Shown here: positions 9,448 through 20,000 of the stretch, piece after piece
How positions within the stretch are numbered: position 1 is the first letter of the stretch
Layout: every line of letters starts with the position of its first letter
DNA from: Acidobacteriota bacterium
GTDB taxonomy: Bacteria; Acidobacteriota; Blastocatellia; Pyrinomonadales; Pyrinomonadaceae
Assembly: GCA_019639135.1 (NCBI GenBank)
Contig: JAHBSL010000001.1
Coordinates: forward strand, 186,001-250,000
DNA length: 64,000 bases
Direction: 5' to 3'
Translations under genes and position numbers: made by a program
Notes under the pieces: generated by a model
The model's database searches: none
Told to the model about the DNA's origin: nothing
The model's input: the letters and a program-made list of their open reading frames with translations, nothing else

Positions 9448-10379
9448 GAAAGTACGGTGATGCGGTTCGGCGGGAGGCCGACCATGCATTCTTCGCCGAC
9501 GTTTAGTCCGATGAGACGCAGGACGAGAGCTTCGAGCTCTAGCCCGCCTGCGTCGAGCCGGACAAGGGTCATCGGGCCGAGGAAAGATACATCGGTGACG
9601 ATGGCCTTGAGGAGGTTATCTTCCGGAAAAGAAGCTCCGAACGAGAGAGAGATATACTCAGGCCGGATAGCGAGGGGGATGTTCTTATTGATCGGCCCAA
9701 GCCGCGTCCGGTCAAGCGGTCCGGTGAAGAGGCGATGACCGCCATCGATGGTGTGAAACTCCGGAAGGTCGTTCTTGCTGGAGGTCAGCCGCCGCGACTC
9801 AAAAATATTGCAGCGGCCGGTGATCGCGGCAACGGCGGTCGTCAGCGGTGAGTTGTAAACCTCCGACGCCGGGCCGTACTGCCCTAAATATCCACCGACG
9901 AGCACAAGAAGTTCATCGGCAAAGCCGAGTATCTGCTCAAAGCTGTTCGTCGCAAAAAGTATAAGTTTTCCCGAATCCCGAGCCGCTGTTCGGAGCTTTT
10001 CCATCGCCTTCCGCCGCTCGCCGGCATCAAAGAAGCGAAACGGGTCATCGAGGCAAAGAAGCTTTGCATCGCTTTTGAGTGCGTCGTCGATCTTAGCCGA
10101 TTGGATCGCCGCAAGCTCGGCCGTATCCGGCAGAACACCTCGAAGTCTCCTCAACAACGGTATTTCCGGAAACGTCGGCAGAAAGTAGGCCGATGGAGCC
10201 TCGATCGTTCCGCTATTTACCTGCTCTACGCCCGCGGCAACCCGCAGGAGCGAGGACTTACCGGCACCATTTAGCCCATAAACCCCGACGACACGGCCGG
10301 CCTCGGCCTCGAATGAAACGTCGCGGAGCGCCCATCGGTTCCCGTATCGCTTGGAGATATCCGTAAACTTGAGGCCCAT
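9444..10379 (-). CDS. Degenerate ABC ATPase with TOBE-like C-terminus
   Basis: The start at 10379 (MGLKFTDISKRYG) fits the usual first strand of an ABC ATPase; a longer N-terminus is possible but has no support. Walker A is intact (GLNGAGKSS). Walker B reads LLCLDDPF, with Asp in place of the catalytic Glu, and no LSGGQ signature can be found: the helical segment is shortened. The C-terminal ~100 residues resemble a TOBE substrate-sensing domain of sugar/metal importers (LAIRPEYISLSF). No permease or binding protein lies nearby. It may be a low-turnover or regulatory ATPase. It is convergent with the subtilase gene by 4 bases. Confidence 0.7.
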   Translation of the reverse strand: MGLKFTDISKRYGNRWALRDVSFEAEAGRVVGVYGLNGAGKSSLLRVAAGVEQVNSGTIEAPSAYFLPTFPEIPLLRRLRGVLPDTAELAAIQSAKIDDALKSDAKLLCLDDPFRFFDAGERRKAMEKLRTAARDSGKLILFATNSFEQILGFADELLVLVGGYLGQYGPASEVYNSPLTTAVAAITGRCNIFESRRLTSSKNDLPEFHTIDGGHRLFTGPLDRTRLGPINKNIPLAIRPEYISLSFGASFPEDNLLKAIVTDVSFLGPMTLVRLDAGGLELEALVLRLIGLNVGEECMVGLPPNRITVLS

Positions 10380-10466
10380 CAGGAAAAAAGGAACAAATCG
10401 AAGCTCGAAGCGTGCAAAGAAAAGTATGCTGTTGTCATCTGATTTAGGCAAGTTTAGACTGTGGCT

Positions 10467-10742
10467 ATGTCAGAGCGGAGCATAAAACAAAAGGTTATTC
10501 GTGCGGCCGGATGGCAGGTGTTCCGTCGCGGGGCAAAGATGCTGCCCTTTGGCGGAACCTTCGTTGCTATTGCTCTTGTCGGGAGCGATATTCGCCGGAA
10601 GGGCGTGGTCAAGGGCGTTATTAACTCGGGCATCGATGCCATTCCGGTAGTCGGACTCTTGAAGAACGGAATCGAACTTGTCAGGGGCGATTTTTTGCCT
10701 GATAAGGACGAGGCGGAGAAGAAAAATGGCAAAAAGAAGTGA
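10467..10742 (+). CDS. Small hypothetical protein with a hydrophobic core
   Basis: A 91-residue protein I do not recognise. The ATG at 10467 is preferred; a GTG two codons earlier is possible. It has a basic N-terminus (IKQKVIRAAGWQVFRRG), two hydrophobic stretches (~27-42 and ~56-70, LPFGGTFVAIALVG and AIPVVGLLKNG) and a highly charged Lys/Glu tail. It could be a small inner-membrane protein. Its end overlaps the next gene by 17 bases, which implies translational coupling with the secreted coiled-coil protein. Confidence 0.6.
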   Translation: MSERSIKQKVIRAAGWQVFRRGAKMLPFGGTFVAIALVGSDIRRKGVVKGVINSGIDAIPVVGLLKNGIELVRGDFLPDKDEAEKKNGKKK

Positions 10743-11457
10743 TTTGCTTCGTCGGGCGACGGCGGCTGCAAGCTTTGCGGCGATATTATCGGTCGGAGCG
10801 TTGATGGCGGCGGCTCAACGTCCACAGCCAACACGGACGCCGGCACGCCCGGCAGCTTCGCCAACGCCGGCAGGTGCCGAGGTGATCAGCCGTGCCGACG
10901 ACCTGCCGTGGGTCCGAATTCCGGACAGCGATGAGCCCGCGACCCGCCCGACGACGGAAACCGAGTCCCGCGATCAGCAGACCATCGAGACACTAGAGGC
11001 TCGGATCAAGTTGCTCGAGTCCTCGCGAAGCAAAGACCCCGACGCCGTTCAGCGTCGGCTTGCCCTCAACCTCGAAATACTCACACGAGCCGAGCAGCGT
11101 TCGGACACGCTCCGCAAGCAGCTTTTTGAAATGCTTGAGAAAGAGGGAGCCGTTCTCGCCAAGCTCGATTCTATCGAGATGGACATGCGGCCCGAGATGA
11201 TCGACCGCGGCGTGGCGTTTGCCGGTACGCTGCGGCCCGAGGAGCTAAGGGAAGCTCGCCGCCGTCAACTTACTGCCGAAAAAGCGAACCAGCAGAACCT
11301 GCTCAACGAGATCCGCCGAAACCGGGCGAATCTCGAAGTAAATCTGCAAAAAGCGGACGACCTTGTCGAGCGGCTGCGGGCTCGCATCGAGCGTGAGATC
11401 GACTCTGCACTTGACGAAACGAACCCGGCAAACAAGCCGGACAACGAGAATCCATAA
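10726..11457 (+). CDS. Secreted coiled-coil protein, unknown function
   Basis: The ATG at 10726 has a GGCGGAG site upstream inside the previous gene. The 243-residue product begins with a signal peptide (SFAAILSVGALMAAAQ), a Pro/Thr/Ala-rich linker (~28-50), then a long alpha-helical coiled coil (~80-235) rich in Glu, Arg and Leu heptads. It is likely periplasmic. No catalytic motif is visible. It is coupled to the small membrane protein upstream, so the two may act together. A long hairpin follows it. Confidence 0.65.
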   Translation: MAKRSDLLRRATAAASFAAILSVGALMAAAQRPQPTRTPARPAASPTPAGAEVISRADDLPWVRIPDSDEPATRPTTETESRDQQTIETLEARIKLLESSRSKDPDAVQRRLALNLEILTRAEQRSDTLRKQLFEMLEKEGAVLAKLDSIEMDMRPEMIDRGVAFAGTLRPEELREARRRQLTAEKANQQNLLNEIRRNRANLEVNLQKADDLVERLRARIEREIDSALDETNPANKPDNENP

Positions 11458-11468
11458 CACTCCGGATA

Positions 11469-11540
11469 CTCTGCGTAAAACTTTGCGGCCTCTGCGTTCA
11501 AGTAATCTTAACGCAGAGGCCGCTGAGAGTTTTGCAAAGG
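11469..11540. repeat. Intergenic palindromic repeat between convergent genes
   Basis: A perfect 14-bp inverted repeat (GCGGCCTCTGCGTT at 11485-11498 with AACGCAGAGGCCGC at 11510-11523) sits inside a longer imperfect one (GTAAAACTTTG against GAGAGTTTTGCAAAG). The CTCTGCGT/ACGCAGAG wording resembles dispersed intergenic repeats I know from many genomes. It lies in the 127-base gap between two converging genes and lacks a terminal T-run, so it is not a classical terminator. Confidence 0.6.
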
Positions 11541-11584
11541 AAGCCGAGCTTTAGTCGCGGTTCGGCAACGAAAACACTCTCGAG

Positions 11585-13369
11585 TTACTGCTCATCAGCC
11601 ACTTCCGGCACTTTCTTTTTCGCGCATTCGCGGGTTACGGCGAGCACTGCTATCGTCCGCAGGAACTTGTCATCGAGCGATCTCGCGTTCGATAGCGACA
11701 GCCCGAGGTCACGGGCGGCGAGCTTTGAATAAGTCCGCTCGAGGTCGTAACCGGGCACCGTATAAGCCGAAAAAAAACTGTAACTCTTGCCAATGATCTG
11801 CCGATAAACCGCCGTCGAGCCGAGGTCGGGGTCCTGCAGCCGATTGATGACGGCGACCGAGTCCGAAAGCTCCTGCATTGCAAAGCCCGGGTTGAACCGC
11901 TCGTATTGATAAGCGAGTCCCATCAGTATCTTCGCCTTGGTCGCCGAATCCGGAAGCGCCCCGGCGATCTTGGCGACCTCGCCGAGAGTCTGGTACGCAC
12001 CGGCAGCTTCGCTCAGATTTTCCATCTGCTTTTCGGCCAGATCAAATGCGAGCACGGCCCTGTCCTCGGCTTCCGCCACCTTTCCCTGAAAGCGGACGGC
12101 ATCGGCAAAACGAGTTTCCTCAATTGCGAGTTTCGCCCGGGTGAACCAAAAGTAGTTGGTCGAGTCCTTTCGGGCCTGTTCCTCTTTGATCTTGTCGAGC
12201 CAGGGTTCCAAAAGGGCAAATTGCTCTTCCGTCTTTCGCTGTCGGATCACCATTGTTATGATCATGTTGTCCGTCAGCTTGCCCTCGTTGTCCGCGTCTT
12301 CGGCCTGTTGTAGAAGCTCTTCAAAGGTCGTACTGGCCGATCTGTTCCATTGTTCCCGCTGGCCCATTCCGGCACGCATCTCGTCTGTGAGCAGCGAATT
12401 GGCCTGCGACTTGGCAAGCGTAAATCTTTGGATCAGTCCCGGATGCTCGCTGATGACGATCGGTTCGAGTTCCAGCAACGCCGAATACATATAGACCGCA
12501 TCGGGCTGGCGGTTGGGCTCGGGCTGCCGAAGTCGTTCATCGGGGTTGGTCGCGGCGGCGGCGATGCGTGCAAAGAATGTTTCAAGAAAGCGGCGTTGAA
12601 GCATCGGGTCGGCGGTAGAGTTCGACGGCATCGACGACGAGACCATAAAGCGGTCAATTCCAAACATCCTTTCGCGGCCGAAAGGGTATGCCGAAAGGAT
12701 AAGCAAACGACGGGCGGATTCATTGCGATAATTTTGAAGCAATTCGGAATAGAGCGTCGCCGAAAGCGAGAGGTTCTTGTCGGCCGTATGGTAAAGTGCC
12801 CAGAACCAGTGCTGCTCGAGCGGATAACGCATCAAGCGACGAAAGATCATCAAACTGAACGCCGGATCCTCTTCGACCCGTTCGCCAGCAAGCGCGATCA
12901 TTTCCTGGATCTCCCGCTCCCGGTTGAATCCGCTCCGCTCGGAAGCCGTCTTATCAAACTCATTTAGTACCTCTTCGCTTAGCTTCTCAGCCCATTTTGC
13001 ATCGTGCCGGGCGACCGCCTTTATCACCGTCATCCGAAGATCGGGTTTTGGTGCAGTTAGGGCCATTGCTCGATCAGGACGGGCGGCTTCGAAGCCCCTT
13101 TCCTTGAAATGAGCAGTGGCGATGCCCCACGACTCGGTGAAGTATTGGCGGGCGATCGGTTCGTCGAAGGGCCATGAGAAATCAGCCAGCCGGACGAGAA
13201 TATTCACTCGCTTATCAGCCTCTCGGACCGAGCGGCTCTCGGTCGCAAGCTGCCCGACGAGGAACCGCGAGTTCTCGACCGTGCAGATCTCCGAACCTGT
13301 CTCGGGGATTTGCCCGAAGGCGGAAGAAAACAAGATTGCCGAAACGAACAGAACTGAGAGATATCGCAT
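11585..13369 (-). CDS. Secreted all-helical protein, unknown function
   Basis: The start at 13369 is chosen because a perfect GGAGG lies 6 bases upstream and the next residues form a signal peptide (MRYLSVLFVSAILFSSAFG). The 594-residue mature protein is predicted from composition to be almost entirely helical, with Ala/Leu/Glu-rich repeats like tetratricopeptide or HEAT-type solenoids, but I cannot assign a family. No enzymatic motif is evident. It is divergent from the VIT/vWA gene with a 181-base shared upstream region, which suggests they could be co-regulated. Confidence 0.65.
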   Translation of the reverse strand: MRYLSVLFVSAILFSSAFGQIPETGSEICTVENSRFLVGQLATESRSVREADKRVNILVRLADFSWPFDEPIARQYFTESWGIATAHFKERGFEAARPDRAMALTAPKPDLRMTVIKAVARHDAKWAEKLSEEVLNEFDKTASERSGFNREREIQEMIALAGERVEEDPAFSLMIFRRLMRYPLEQHWFWALYHTADKNLSLSATLYSELLQNYRNESARRLLILSAYPFGRERMFGIDRFMVSSSMPSNSTADPMLQRRFLETFFARIAAAATNPDERLRQPEPNRQPDAVYMYSALLELEPIVISEHPGLIQRFTLAKSQANSLLTDEMRAGMGQREQWNRSASTTFEELLQQAEDADNEGKLTDNMIITMVIRQRKTEEQFALLEPWLDKIKEEQARKDSTNYFWFTRAKLAIEETRFADAVRFQGKVAEAEDRAVLAFDLAEKQMENLSEAAGAYQTLGEVAKIAGALPDSATKAKILMGLAYQYERFNPGFAMQELSDSVAVINRLQDPDLGSTAVYRQIIGKSYSFFSAYTVPGYDLERTYSKLAARDLGLSLSNARSLDDKFLRTIAVLAVTRECAKKKVPEVADEQ

Positions 13370-13550
13370 CAAAGCCTCCGTAAAACATGGAATGCCCGGA
13401 ACTTTCGGGGAAGTGTCTTTATCTATATTACATGCTATTGCAAGCAAAAAAGTTGCAAATTTTCCGTGCAAGGTTAGCGTTCCAAGGCGTTCAGTAGATA
13501 TCGGCTTATGCCTGCTGCTCTCCAAGTCCAACGAAATTGCGGAGAAAAAA

Positions 13551-15788
13551 ATGAAAAAGATCCTTTTGAGTTTGATGTTCGGTCCGGCATTTTTCGGAGC
13601 GATCGCTGTGTCCGGGGCGTTTGCCCAGGGCGTTATTTTGCCCATTCCGTGTGATTCGCGGCCATGCCGGCCGAGGCCGATTCCGCAGCCTTTGCCGAAC
13701 GTCCTGCCGGTCAAATCGATAAAGCTCGATACGAAGATCGAGGGTCAGGTCGCGACGACGCATGTCGAACAGATCTTCCGCAACGACACGCGGTTTACCG
13801 TTGAAGGAACGTATTTCTTCCCGATACCCTATGGTGCGTCGGTGGTTGAATTCGCAATTTGGGAGGATGGCAAACGATTGGTCGGCGAGGTTCGAAGCCG
13901 CGAGGAGGCACGCCGAATTTATGACGAGATCGTCCGCCGGCAACGCGATCCCGGCCTGCTCGAATATGCCGGCAAGGACCTGCTGCAGGCTTCGATCTTT
14001 CCGATCCCGCCGAACTCCGATAAAAAGGTCGAGCTTCGATACACGCAAATTCTGAAAGCCGAGTCGGGAACGGTCGCCTATCGCTATCCGCTCGGGACGG
14101 GCCGCAACCTTTGGCGCGGGCGGCCGGGAGCGGAAGGCGGTGTGGCCAATATGCCGCCGCAGTCCTTCGGGACGGTTTCGGGCAAAATAGAGATCGTCGG
14201 CCGCGAGCCGCTGCGAAACATTTACTCGCCCTCGCATGCCATCGAGGTCAATCGCCGCGACGACCTGCGGGCGGTCGTATCTTTCGAATCGAGCGACAAC
14301 GACAAGGACGTTCAACTCTTCTACGGGCTTTCCGAAGCCGACTTCAGTATGTCGCTTCTGACCTATCGAGAACCCGGAAAGGACGGCTACTTTTTACTGA
14401 CGCTCTCGCCGCGAGATGATCTCGGCGAACGTGAAATAGCGGCGAAGGACATCGTCTTCGTGCTCGACACAAGCGGTTCGATGGCCGATGCCGGCAAGAT
14501 GGAAAAGGCACGTGCGGCGTTGTTATTCGGTATTAGAACTTTGAGAGACAGCGACCGGTTTAACGTGATCGGCTTTGCCGGTGAAGAGCGGCTGATGGAA
14601 AGCGGGCTGATCCGTGCCGACGCCGCCGGCAAGAAGAAGGGCGAGGAATTTGTCGGCAAACTTCAGCCGACCGGAGGCACGAATATCAACGACGCGCTGA
14701 TCGCGTCGCTCAAGCAGTTCGAGTCCGGCAACCGGCCGAAGATGCTAGTTTTTATGACCGACGGCCTGCCGACGGTCGGCGAGACGAATGCGGCAAAGAT
14801 ACTTTCGAACTTCAAGGCCGCTCGGAAGATCGACGTACGCGTTTTTCCGTTCGGCTTCGGTTATGACGTCAATACGGCGTTGCTCGATAAGCTCGGAACC
14901 GAAAATGCGGGTATCTCGGATTACGTCCAGCCGCAGGAAGACCTCGAGGTCAAGGTCTCAAGCTTCTTCGCGAGAGTGAGTTCGCCGGTGCTCTCCGATG
15001 TTGAGATTGACCTCGGGCCGATCCAGGCCGAAATGGTCTATCCGCGAAAGCCGGGCGACCTTTTTAAGGGAATGCAGACGACGCTCATCGGCCGCTACCG
15101 CAACGAAAGCGACCTGCGGGATGTGGTCGTGACACTCAGCGGCAAGACCGGCAATGCACCGAAGGCATACGAGTTCCGCGGGCTCGATTTCCCACGAAGG
15201 GCGACGGACAACGATTTTCTGCCGCGGCTTTGGGCAACGCGGCGGGTCGGTTGGCTGGTTGAGGAAATTCGTGCCAATGGCGAAACGAAAGAGGTCAAGG
15301 ACGAGATCGTCGAACTCGGAACGAGGTTCGGCATTGTGACGCCCTACACATCTTATCTCGCGACCGACGGCAGCTTTGTCTCGTCTCGCCGTGCGGGCAG
15401 CGGGCTGATAGCTCCGCCGTCTGTTATGCCGCGTGCTTTAGAGATGAGCAGCGGCCGCGATGCCGTTGCACAAAGCGTTCAGCAGAACGCACAGAAGTCG
15501 AACGTCACTCTCGCCGACCGTAAAGAAATGCGGGCGGAGGATCAGGTGACCGTTAAGCGTTCGGCGGAGAACCAGTTCGTCGCGAACCGGAATTTCTTCC
15601 TTGAGAACGAGGTCTGGGTCGATGCGGACATCCGGCCCGAGACCAAGCTGCCCGAGACGAAAGTTCAATTCGGCAGCGAGGAATACTATCGCCTCATCGG
15701 CCGGGAACCGATGCTTGCCCAGTATTTCGCGATCGGCGAACAGGTTGCCGTGATCTGGAACGGCCGGGTATATCGCGTCGTGAAGTAA
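13551..15788 (+). CDS. VIT domain / von Willebrand factor A domain protein
   Basis: The start at 13551 has GCGGAG upstream and opens a signal peptide ending in GAFAQG. The 745-residue product has an N-terminal VIT domain (about 45-175, with HVEQIFRND and EGTYFFPIP) and a vWA domain from ~295 with a complete MIDAS start (VLDTSGSMAD) and the later MTDGLPTVGE. Such proteins resemble inter-alpha-trypsin inhibitor heavy chains and bind metal-dependent ligands outside the cytoplasm. No membrane anchor or sortase signal is seen at the C-terminus. Its partner is unknown. Confidence 0.9.
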   Translation: MKKILLSLMFGPAFFGAIAVSGAFAQGVILPIPCDSRPCRPRPIPQPLPNVLPVKSIKLDTKIEGQVATTHVEQIFRNDTRFTVEGTYFFPIPYGASVVEFAIWEDGKRLVGEVRSREEARRIYDEIVRRQRDPGLLEYAGKDLLQASIFPIPPNSDKKVELRYTQILKAESGTVAYRYPLGTGRNLWRGRPGAEGGVANMPPQSFGTVSGKIEIVGREPLRNIYSPSHAIEVNRRDDLRAVVSFESSDNDKDVQLFYGLSEADFSMSLLTYREPGKDGYFLLTLSPRDDLGEREIAAKDIVFVLDTSGSMADAGKMEKARAALLFGIRTLRDSDRFNVIGFAGEERLMESGLIRADAAGKKKGEEFVGKLQPTGGTNINDALIASLKQFESGNRPKMLVFMTDGLPTVGETNAAKILSNFKAARKIDVRVFPFGFGYDVNTALLDKLGTENAGISDYVQPQEDLEVKVSSFFARVSSPVLSDVEIDLGPIQAEMVYPRKPGDLFKGMQTTLIGRYRNESDLRDVVVTLSGKTGNAPKAYEFRGLDFPRRATDNDFLPRLWATRRVGWLVEEIRANGETKEVKDEIVELGTRFGIVTPYTSYLATDGSFVSSRRAGSGLIAPPSVMPRALEMSSGRDAVAQSVQQNAQKSNVTLADRKEMRAEDQVTVKRSAENQFVANRNFFLENEVWVDADIRPETKLPETKVQFGSEEYYRLIGREPMLAQYFAIGEQVAVIWNGRVYRVVK

Positions 15789-15905
15789 CTCGCTTGGCAA
15801 AACCGGGCGGCAAAGCGCGTCCAACAAAAGGTGATTTTCATTCGGGGTTCTTGTATTCTTAATGGATATCACCTTTTTCTTTTCGTTTTTTTTGGAGGAC
15901 AACTG

Positions 15906-16874
15906 GTGCAAAGCATTTCCCGCAGGGCCGTTTTAATACTCACGCTTTTCGCGTTTGCGGGCTCCGTTGCGGCCCAGCAGGGCTGGCAGCCGCGTGTTTC
16001 GGGGACGACCGAAGACCTCGTTTCGGTCTATTTTGCCGAAAACAACAAGGGATGGATCGCGGGCGATAACGGATTTCTTGCTCATACTACCGATCGCGGA
16101 GCTACTTGGACGAAGGTCGAGCTCGATACGACCGAGAACATCAACGAGATCTATTTTCGCAACGAGAAGAATGGTTATCTCGTGGCCGGAAAGGAAATGT
16201 TCCAGACCGACGATGCCGGCAGTTCGTGGCGAAAGGTCTCGCTCTATCGGGCCGTTGATGCAATGGGCACGCCCGAATTCCTAAGCATACGGTTTGCCGA
16301 TCGCCGCCGGGGAATCGCCGTCGGCTCCATCCTGAACAACCGCGGTGCGGTCATCGATTCGCTCGTTCTCCGCACTGAGGACGGCGGCGAGAACTGGCAG
16401 CGTGTCGTTGTCCCGCCAAAAACGGAACTCTTTCATCTCGATTTCGTCGGGAGTACGCGGGTCTGGATAGTCGGAGACCGCGGAGTGATCCTTTTTTCAG
16501 ACAACGGCGGCGAGAGCTTTGTTCTTCAGCGATCTGGTGTCGAGCGGGCTCTTTACAACGTCGATTTCCGCGACAGCAGGGAAGGCTATGCCGTCGGCGG
16601 CCGGGGAACGATCCTGCGGACCGAGGACGGGGGCAATACCTGGATCAAGGTCGCGACGAGCTTTCCTGGCACCTTTATGCGGGTCGATTTTGCCGACGAT
16701 AAGAACGGCTGGATAGTTGGCCACGGCGGCCTGATCCTGCGTTCGAACGACCGCGGCAAGACCTGGATAAAGCAGGACAGCGGGACAGAAGAAAAGATCT
16801 TCGGCCTCTTCATAAATAAGCGTGTCGGCTGGGCCGTCGGCGCTTCCGGAACGCTGCTCGAATACCTCAGATAA
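15906..16874 (+). CDS. YCF48/HCF136-like secreted beta-propeller
   Basis: GTG at 15906 is chosen because a perfect GGAGG lies 8 bases upstream and the next residues form a signal peptide ending AAQQG. The 322-residue product contains seven successive blades, each with a G(W/Y)-(I/A)VG-G-(I/F)L element followed by an Asp-box such as TEDGGNTW, SDNGGESF or SNDRGKTW; the last blade ends at the C-terminus. In photosynthetic organisms such propellers assemble photosystem II, but here no photosynthesis gene is present, so only the fold is assigned. Confidence 0.88.
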   Translation: MQSISRRAVLILTLFAFAGSVAAQQGWQPRVSGTTEDLVSVYFAENNKGWIAGDNGFLAHTTDRGATWTKVELDTTENINEIYFRNEKNGYLVAGKEMFQTDDAGSSWRKVSLYRAVDAMGTPEFLSIRFADRRRGIAVGSILNNRGAVIDSLVLRTEDGGENWQRVVVPPKTELFHLDFVGSTRVWIVGDRGVILFSDNGGESFVLQRSGVERALYNVDFRDSREGYAVGGRGTILRTEDGGNTWIKVATSFPGTFMRVDFADDKNGWIVGHGGLILRSNDRGKTWIKQDSGTEEKIFGLFINKRVGWAVGASGTLLEYLR

Positions 16875-16903
16875 CGATTTCTCTACTTTTTTAGGCTTTT
16901 CAA

Positions 16904-16932
16904 TTAACACTTTCGTAAAAGCTGTGTTATCT
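16904..16932 (+). promoter_or_regulatory. Sigma70-type promoter for the TonB-dependent receptor
   Basis: TTAACA (16904-16909) and TTATCT (16927-16932) are spaced by 17 bases, about 76 bases before the start at 17009, leaving a 5' leader of roughly 70 bases that ends in GGAGGAG. Confidence 0.5.
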
Positions 16933-17008
16933 TACATCATAATTTCTTCACATTGGCCTTTTATTCATAAGGAAAGGTTATACAGTTAAAACTAAAAATT
17001 GGAGGAGT

Positions 17009-20000
17009 ATGATGGGCAAACTACCTTTGGCGAGAGCATTACTGATTCTCGCTGTAACCTGTTGCTTTAGTTTGCTGGCTTCTGCGCAGGGCACGACGAC
17101 CCGTTTTACCGGCACGGTAACGGATGCGTCGGGAGCTGCAGTGGCCGGTGCTACCGTGACACTTACCAACGAATCCACAAATATCTCACTTTCGACAACT
17201 ACGAGTGCAAGTGGAGGTTACGTTTTCGACCTCATCCAGCCGGGAACTTACACTATTTCGGTTGAGCGGGAGGGGTTCAAGCGTTATGTCTCTCGAAATA
17301 ACTCGGCTTTCATTAACCAGCCGGCATCGGTAAACGTCGCATTAGAGGTCGGCGATGTTTCGGCTGTGGTCTCGGTCGAGGCGACTGCTGAGCAAGTACA
17401 GACCTCAACTTCCGGAAACGTCGGTTCGACCATCGAACAACGGACGCTGGAAAGCCTTCCGATCGTCGGACTTCGCGGCCGTAATCCGCTCGACCTGCTG
17501 AACTACCAGCCTGGCGTGGTTGTCGGTGCAAACATTGGCGGCGGCGTTCACGTCAATGGCTCCCGCGACCGTGCATTTAACTTTACGCTCGACGGCATCG
17601 ATATCAATGAATCGACCGCCGGCGGTTCGAACTTCACCCCGCTCCGACCAAATCCGGATTCGGTCCAGGAGTTCCAGATCGTCACCAGCAACGCGACCGC
17701 CGAACTCGGCCGGAGCAGCGGAGCGCAGGTGACGTTGGTCACACGGTCCGGAACCAACCGGTATTCAGGCAATTTGTTTGAGTATTATCAGACACCAGGG
17801 GTCAATGCGAATGAGTTCGAAAACAACCTTTTGGGTATCGGGCGTCCGCAATTTGTTCAACACATCTACGGCGGCAGCTTTGGCGGGCCGATCATCAATC
17901 CGGGATTTGGTGAAGGGACTCCATTTTTCCAACCATTGAAGGACCGTGCTTTCTTTTTTGTCAATCTACAGCGCCTTAGTGCTTCAGAGACGCGGCTTGC
18001 CGAACGTACTGTTTATACGTCCGAAGCAAGAAGCGGACTTTACCGCTACATTCGCGGACAGCGGAACGCTCCTGCCGGAACGTCGACGGCCTCGGTAAAC
18101 GCAGCCGGTCAGCCGATCTATCCTGCATGTAGCGCGACGATCACAACGCTTTGCGTTGAGACCTACAACCTCAACACGCAGCCACTGTTCTCGCCAGATC
18201 CGTTCATTGTTGGTCTTTTGAATGATTATCCTTTGCCGAATGATTTTTCTCGAGGGGACGGGTTAAATTTCGCCGGCTTTAACTTCAACGCACCTCAGAC
18301 CGAGAAACAGTGGGATCTGGTAATGCGTTTTGACGTCAATGTGACGAAAAATAGCAACTTTTATGTCCGCTATGCACAAGGAGCACAGGACACCATCGGC
18401 GACAGCGTTAACGGTGGCCTTCCGGCCTTTCCTGGATATCCGAACCTCGTAAATACGATCCGCAGGCCTAAGAACCTCGCGGTCAACTATCGGTGGTCGC
18501 CGACGCCGCGTTTTACCAATGAATTCATCTACGGTTACAGCACCTTTTCATTCAGCTTTGCTAACGAGGCACCTCGTGCAGATGTTCCGTTTATCCTGAA
18601 TACTGTAACCGATGCATTTTCGAACTTTGCCTATAATGCTCGTGAGGCCCGAACGTTTCAGATCGTGGACAACATAACGTTCGATTTTTCTCCTCATCTC
18701 TTTAAGGCAGGGATTAATATCCGACTTGGACGGCAGTTCGATGACCGCTCCTCGGCCGGGGGCACGATCGAGCCGACGATCGGTTTCGGAGCAGGACAGA
18801 GCAACTTTATTGGCTTTGGCCTCCCCACTGCTGGCGGAACTACCGGTATCAACTCTACCGACCTTACGAATCTTCGTTCGCAGATCAATAACTGGATCGG
18901 CCGCATTGGCAGTTTTGCTCAGGGGTTCGTTGTCTCACCAGAGAATCCGAACGTATTTGCTCCGGGCGGTACTCGTTGGAATTGGCGTGCATATTACCCG
19001 GAATACGATTTTTATTTTCAGGATACTTGGCGAGTTCGTCCGAATCTGACTCTCGACCTCGGTTTGCGGTATGAGCTTAAGCTCAGTCCGAGATCGAAGG
19101 GTCTTCCGATTCTTCGGCCGTCGCAGCCTTTTTCCATTGGTGCGGCGCCTTCAAACACGCTTCGCTGGGAAGAAGGCGAACTTTTTGAGAACGACACAAA
19201 CAATTTCGCCCCATCGCTCGGTTTCGCTTGGGATCCTTTCGGCAGTGGAAAAACGTCCATAAGAGCCAATTATCGGCTTTCCTATGACCGTTTTCCGTCG
19301 CAGGTCTTCGCAAACAGCGTTTACCAAAGCGCACCTGGAAATACGTTTGCGTTTTCCGACACCAGCATCGCTCAGCAGGATCGCCTGATCCGTAACGGTA
19401 TTCCGAACGCGACGCCTTCGTCCACTCCAAATGCTCTGCGGCAGCCGCCGTCGTTCGGGTTGAGCACGGTCACGCTCGTTGACCCCGACACACGTTATCC
19501 CGAAAGTCATCAGTGGTTCGTCGGTTTTCAGCGTGAGATCTGGGACGGAAATGTTTTTGAGGTGAATTATATCGGCCGACGAGGGACTCACCTTTTCGGC
19601 GGATATGACTCGAATCAGGTTGATATTTTCGCTCGGCACCCGTCGTGTCCCGAAAACTTCCTTGAAGCGTTCAACACGCTTAGGGGGAGTCCAACTGCAA
19701 CATCCTGCCTTATCAACCTTCTGTTTACCGGTAACCCGACGAACAATGCCGGAACCACCACGTTCAGAGGTATCGGCACGATCGCAACAACGTTGACGCC
19801 TCCAACTAATCCTGATGGATCTGTAAATACCACTGGCGGAGGCGTTGCTACTGCAGCACAGGTCGTTTCGCAGCGGACCGTTAGCGGCCAACAGATGATC
19901 GCGAACACGATCAATAACCCGTTCTTCTTCCAACGTTATCCGCAGTTCGGCGTTGTCAATGTTCTCGATAGCAACGACTATTCGCGGTACAGCGGGCTTG

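Noticed and set aside
10454-10864. A 136-codon minus-strand frame
   Set aside because: It lies opposite two plus-strand genes with ribosome sites and a signal peptide; its own product is a low-complexity Pro/Ser sequence.
13116-13550. N-terminal extension of the VIT/vWA gene
   Set aside because: It overlaps the divergent gene on the other strand and precedes a good ribosome site and signal peptide at 13551.
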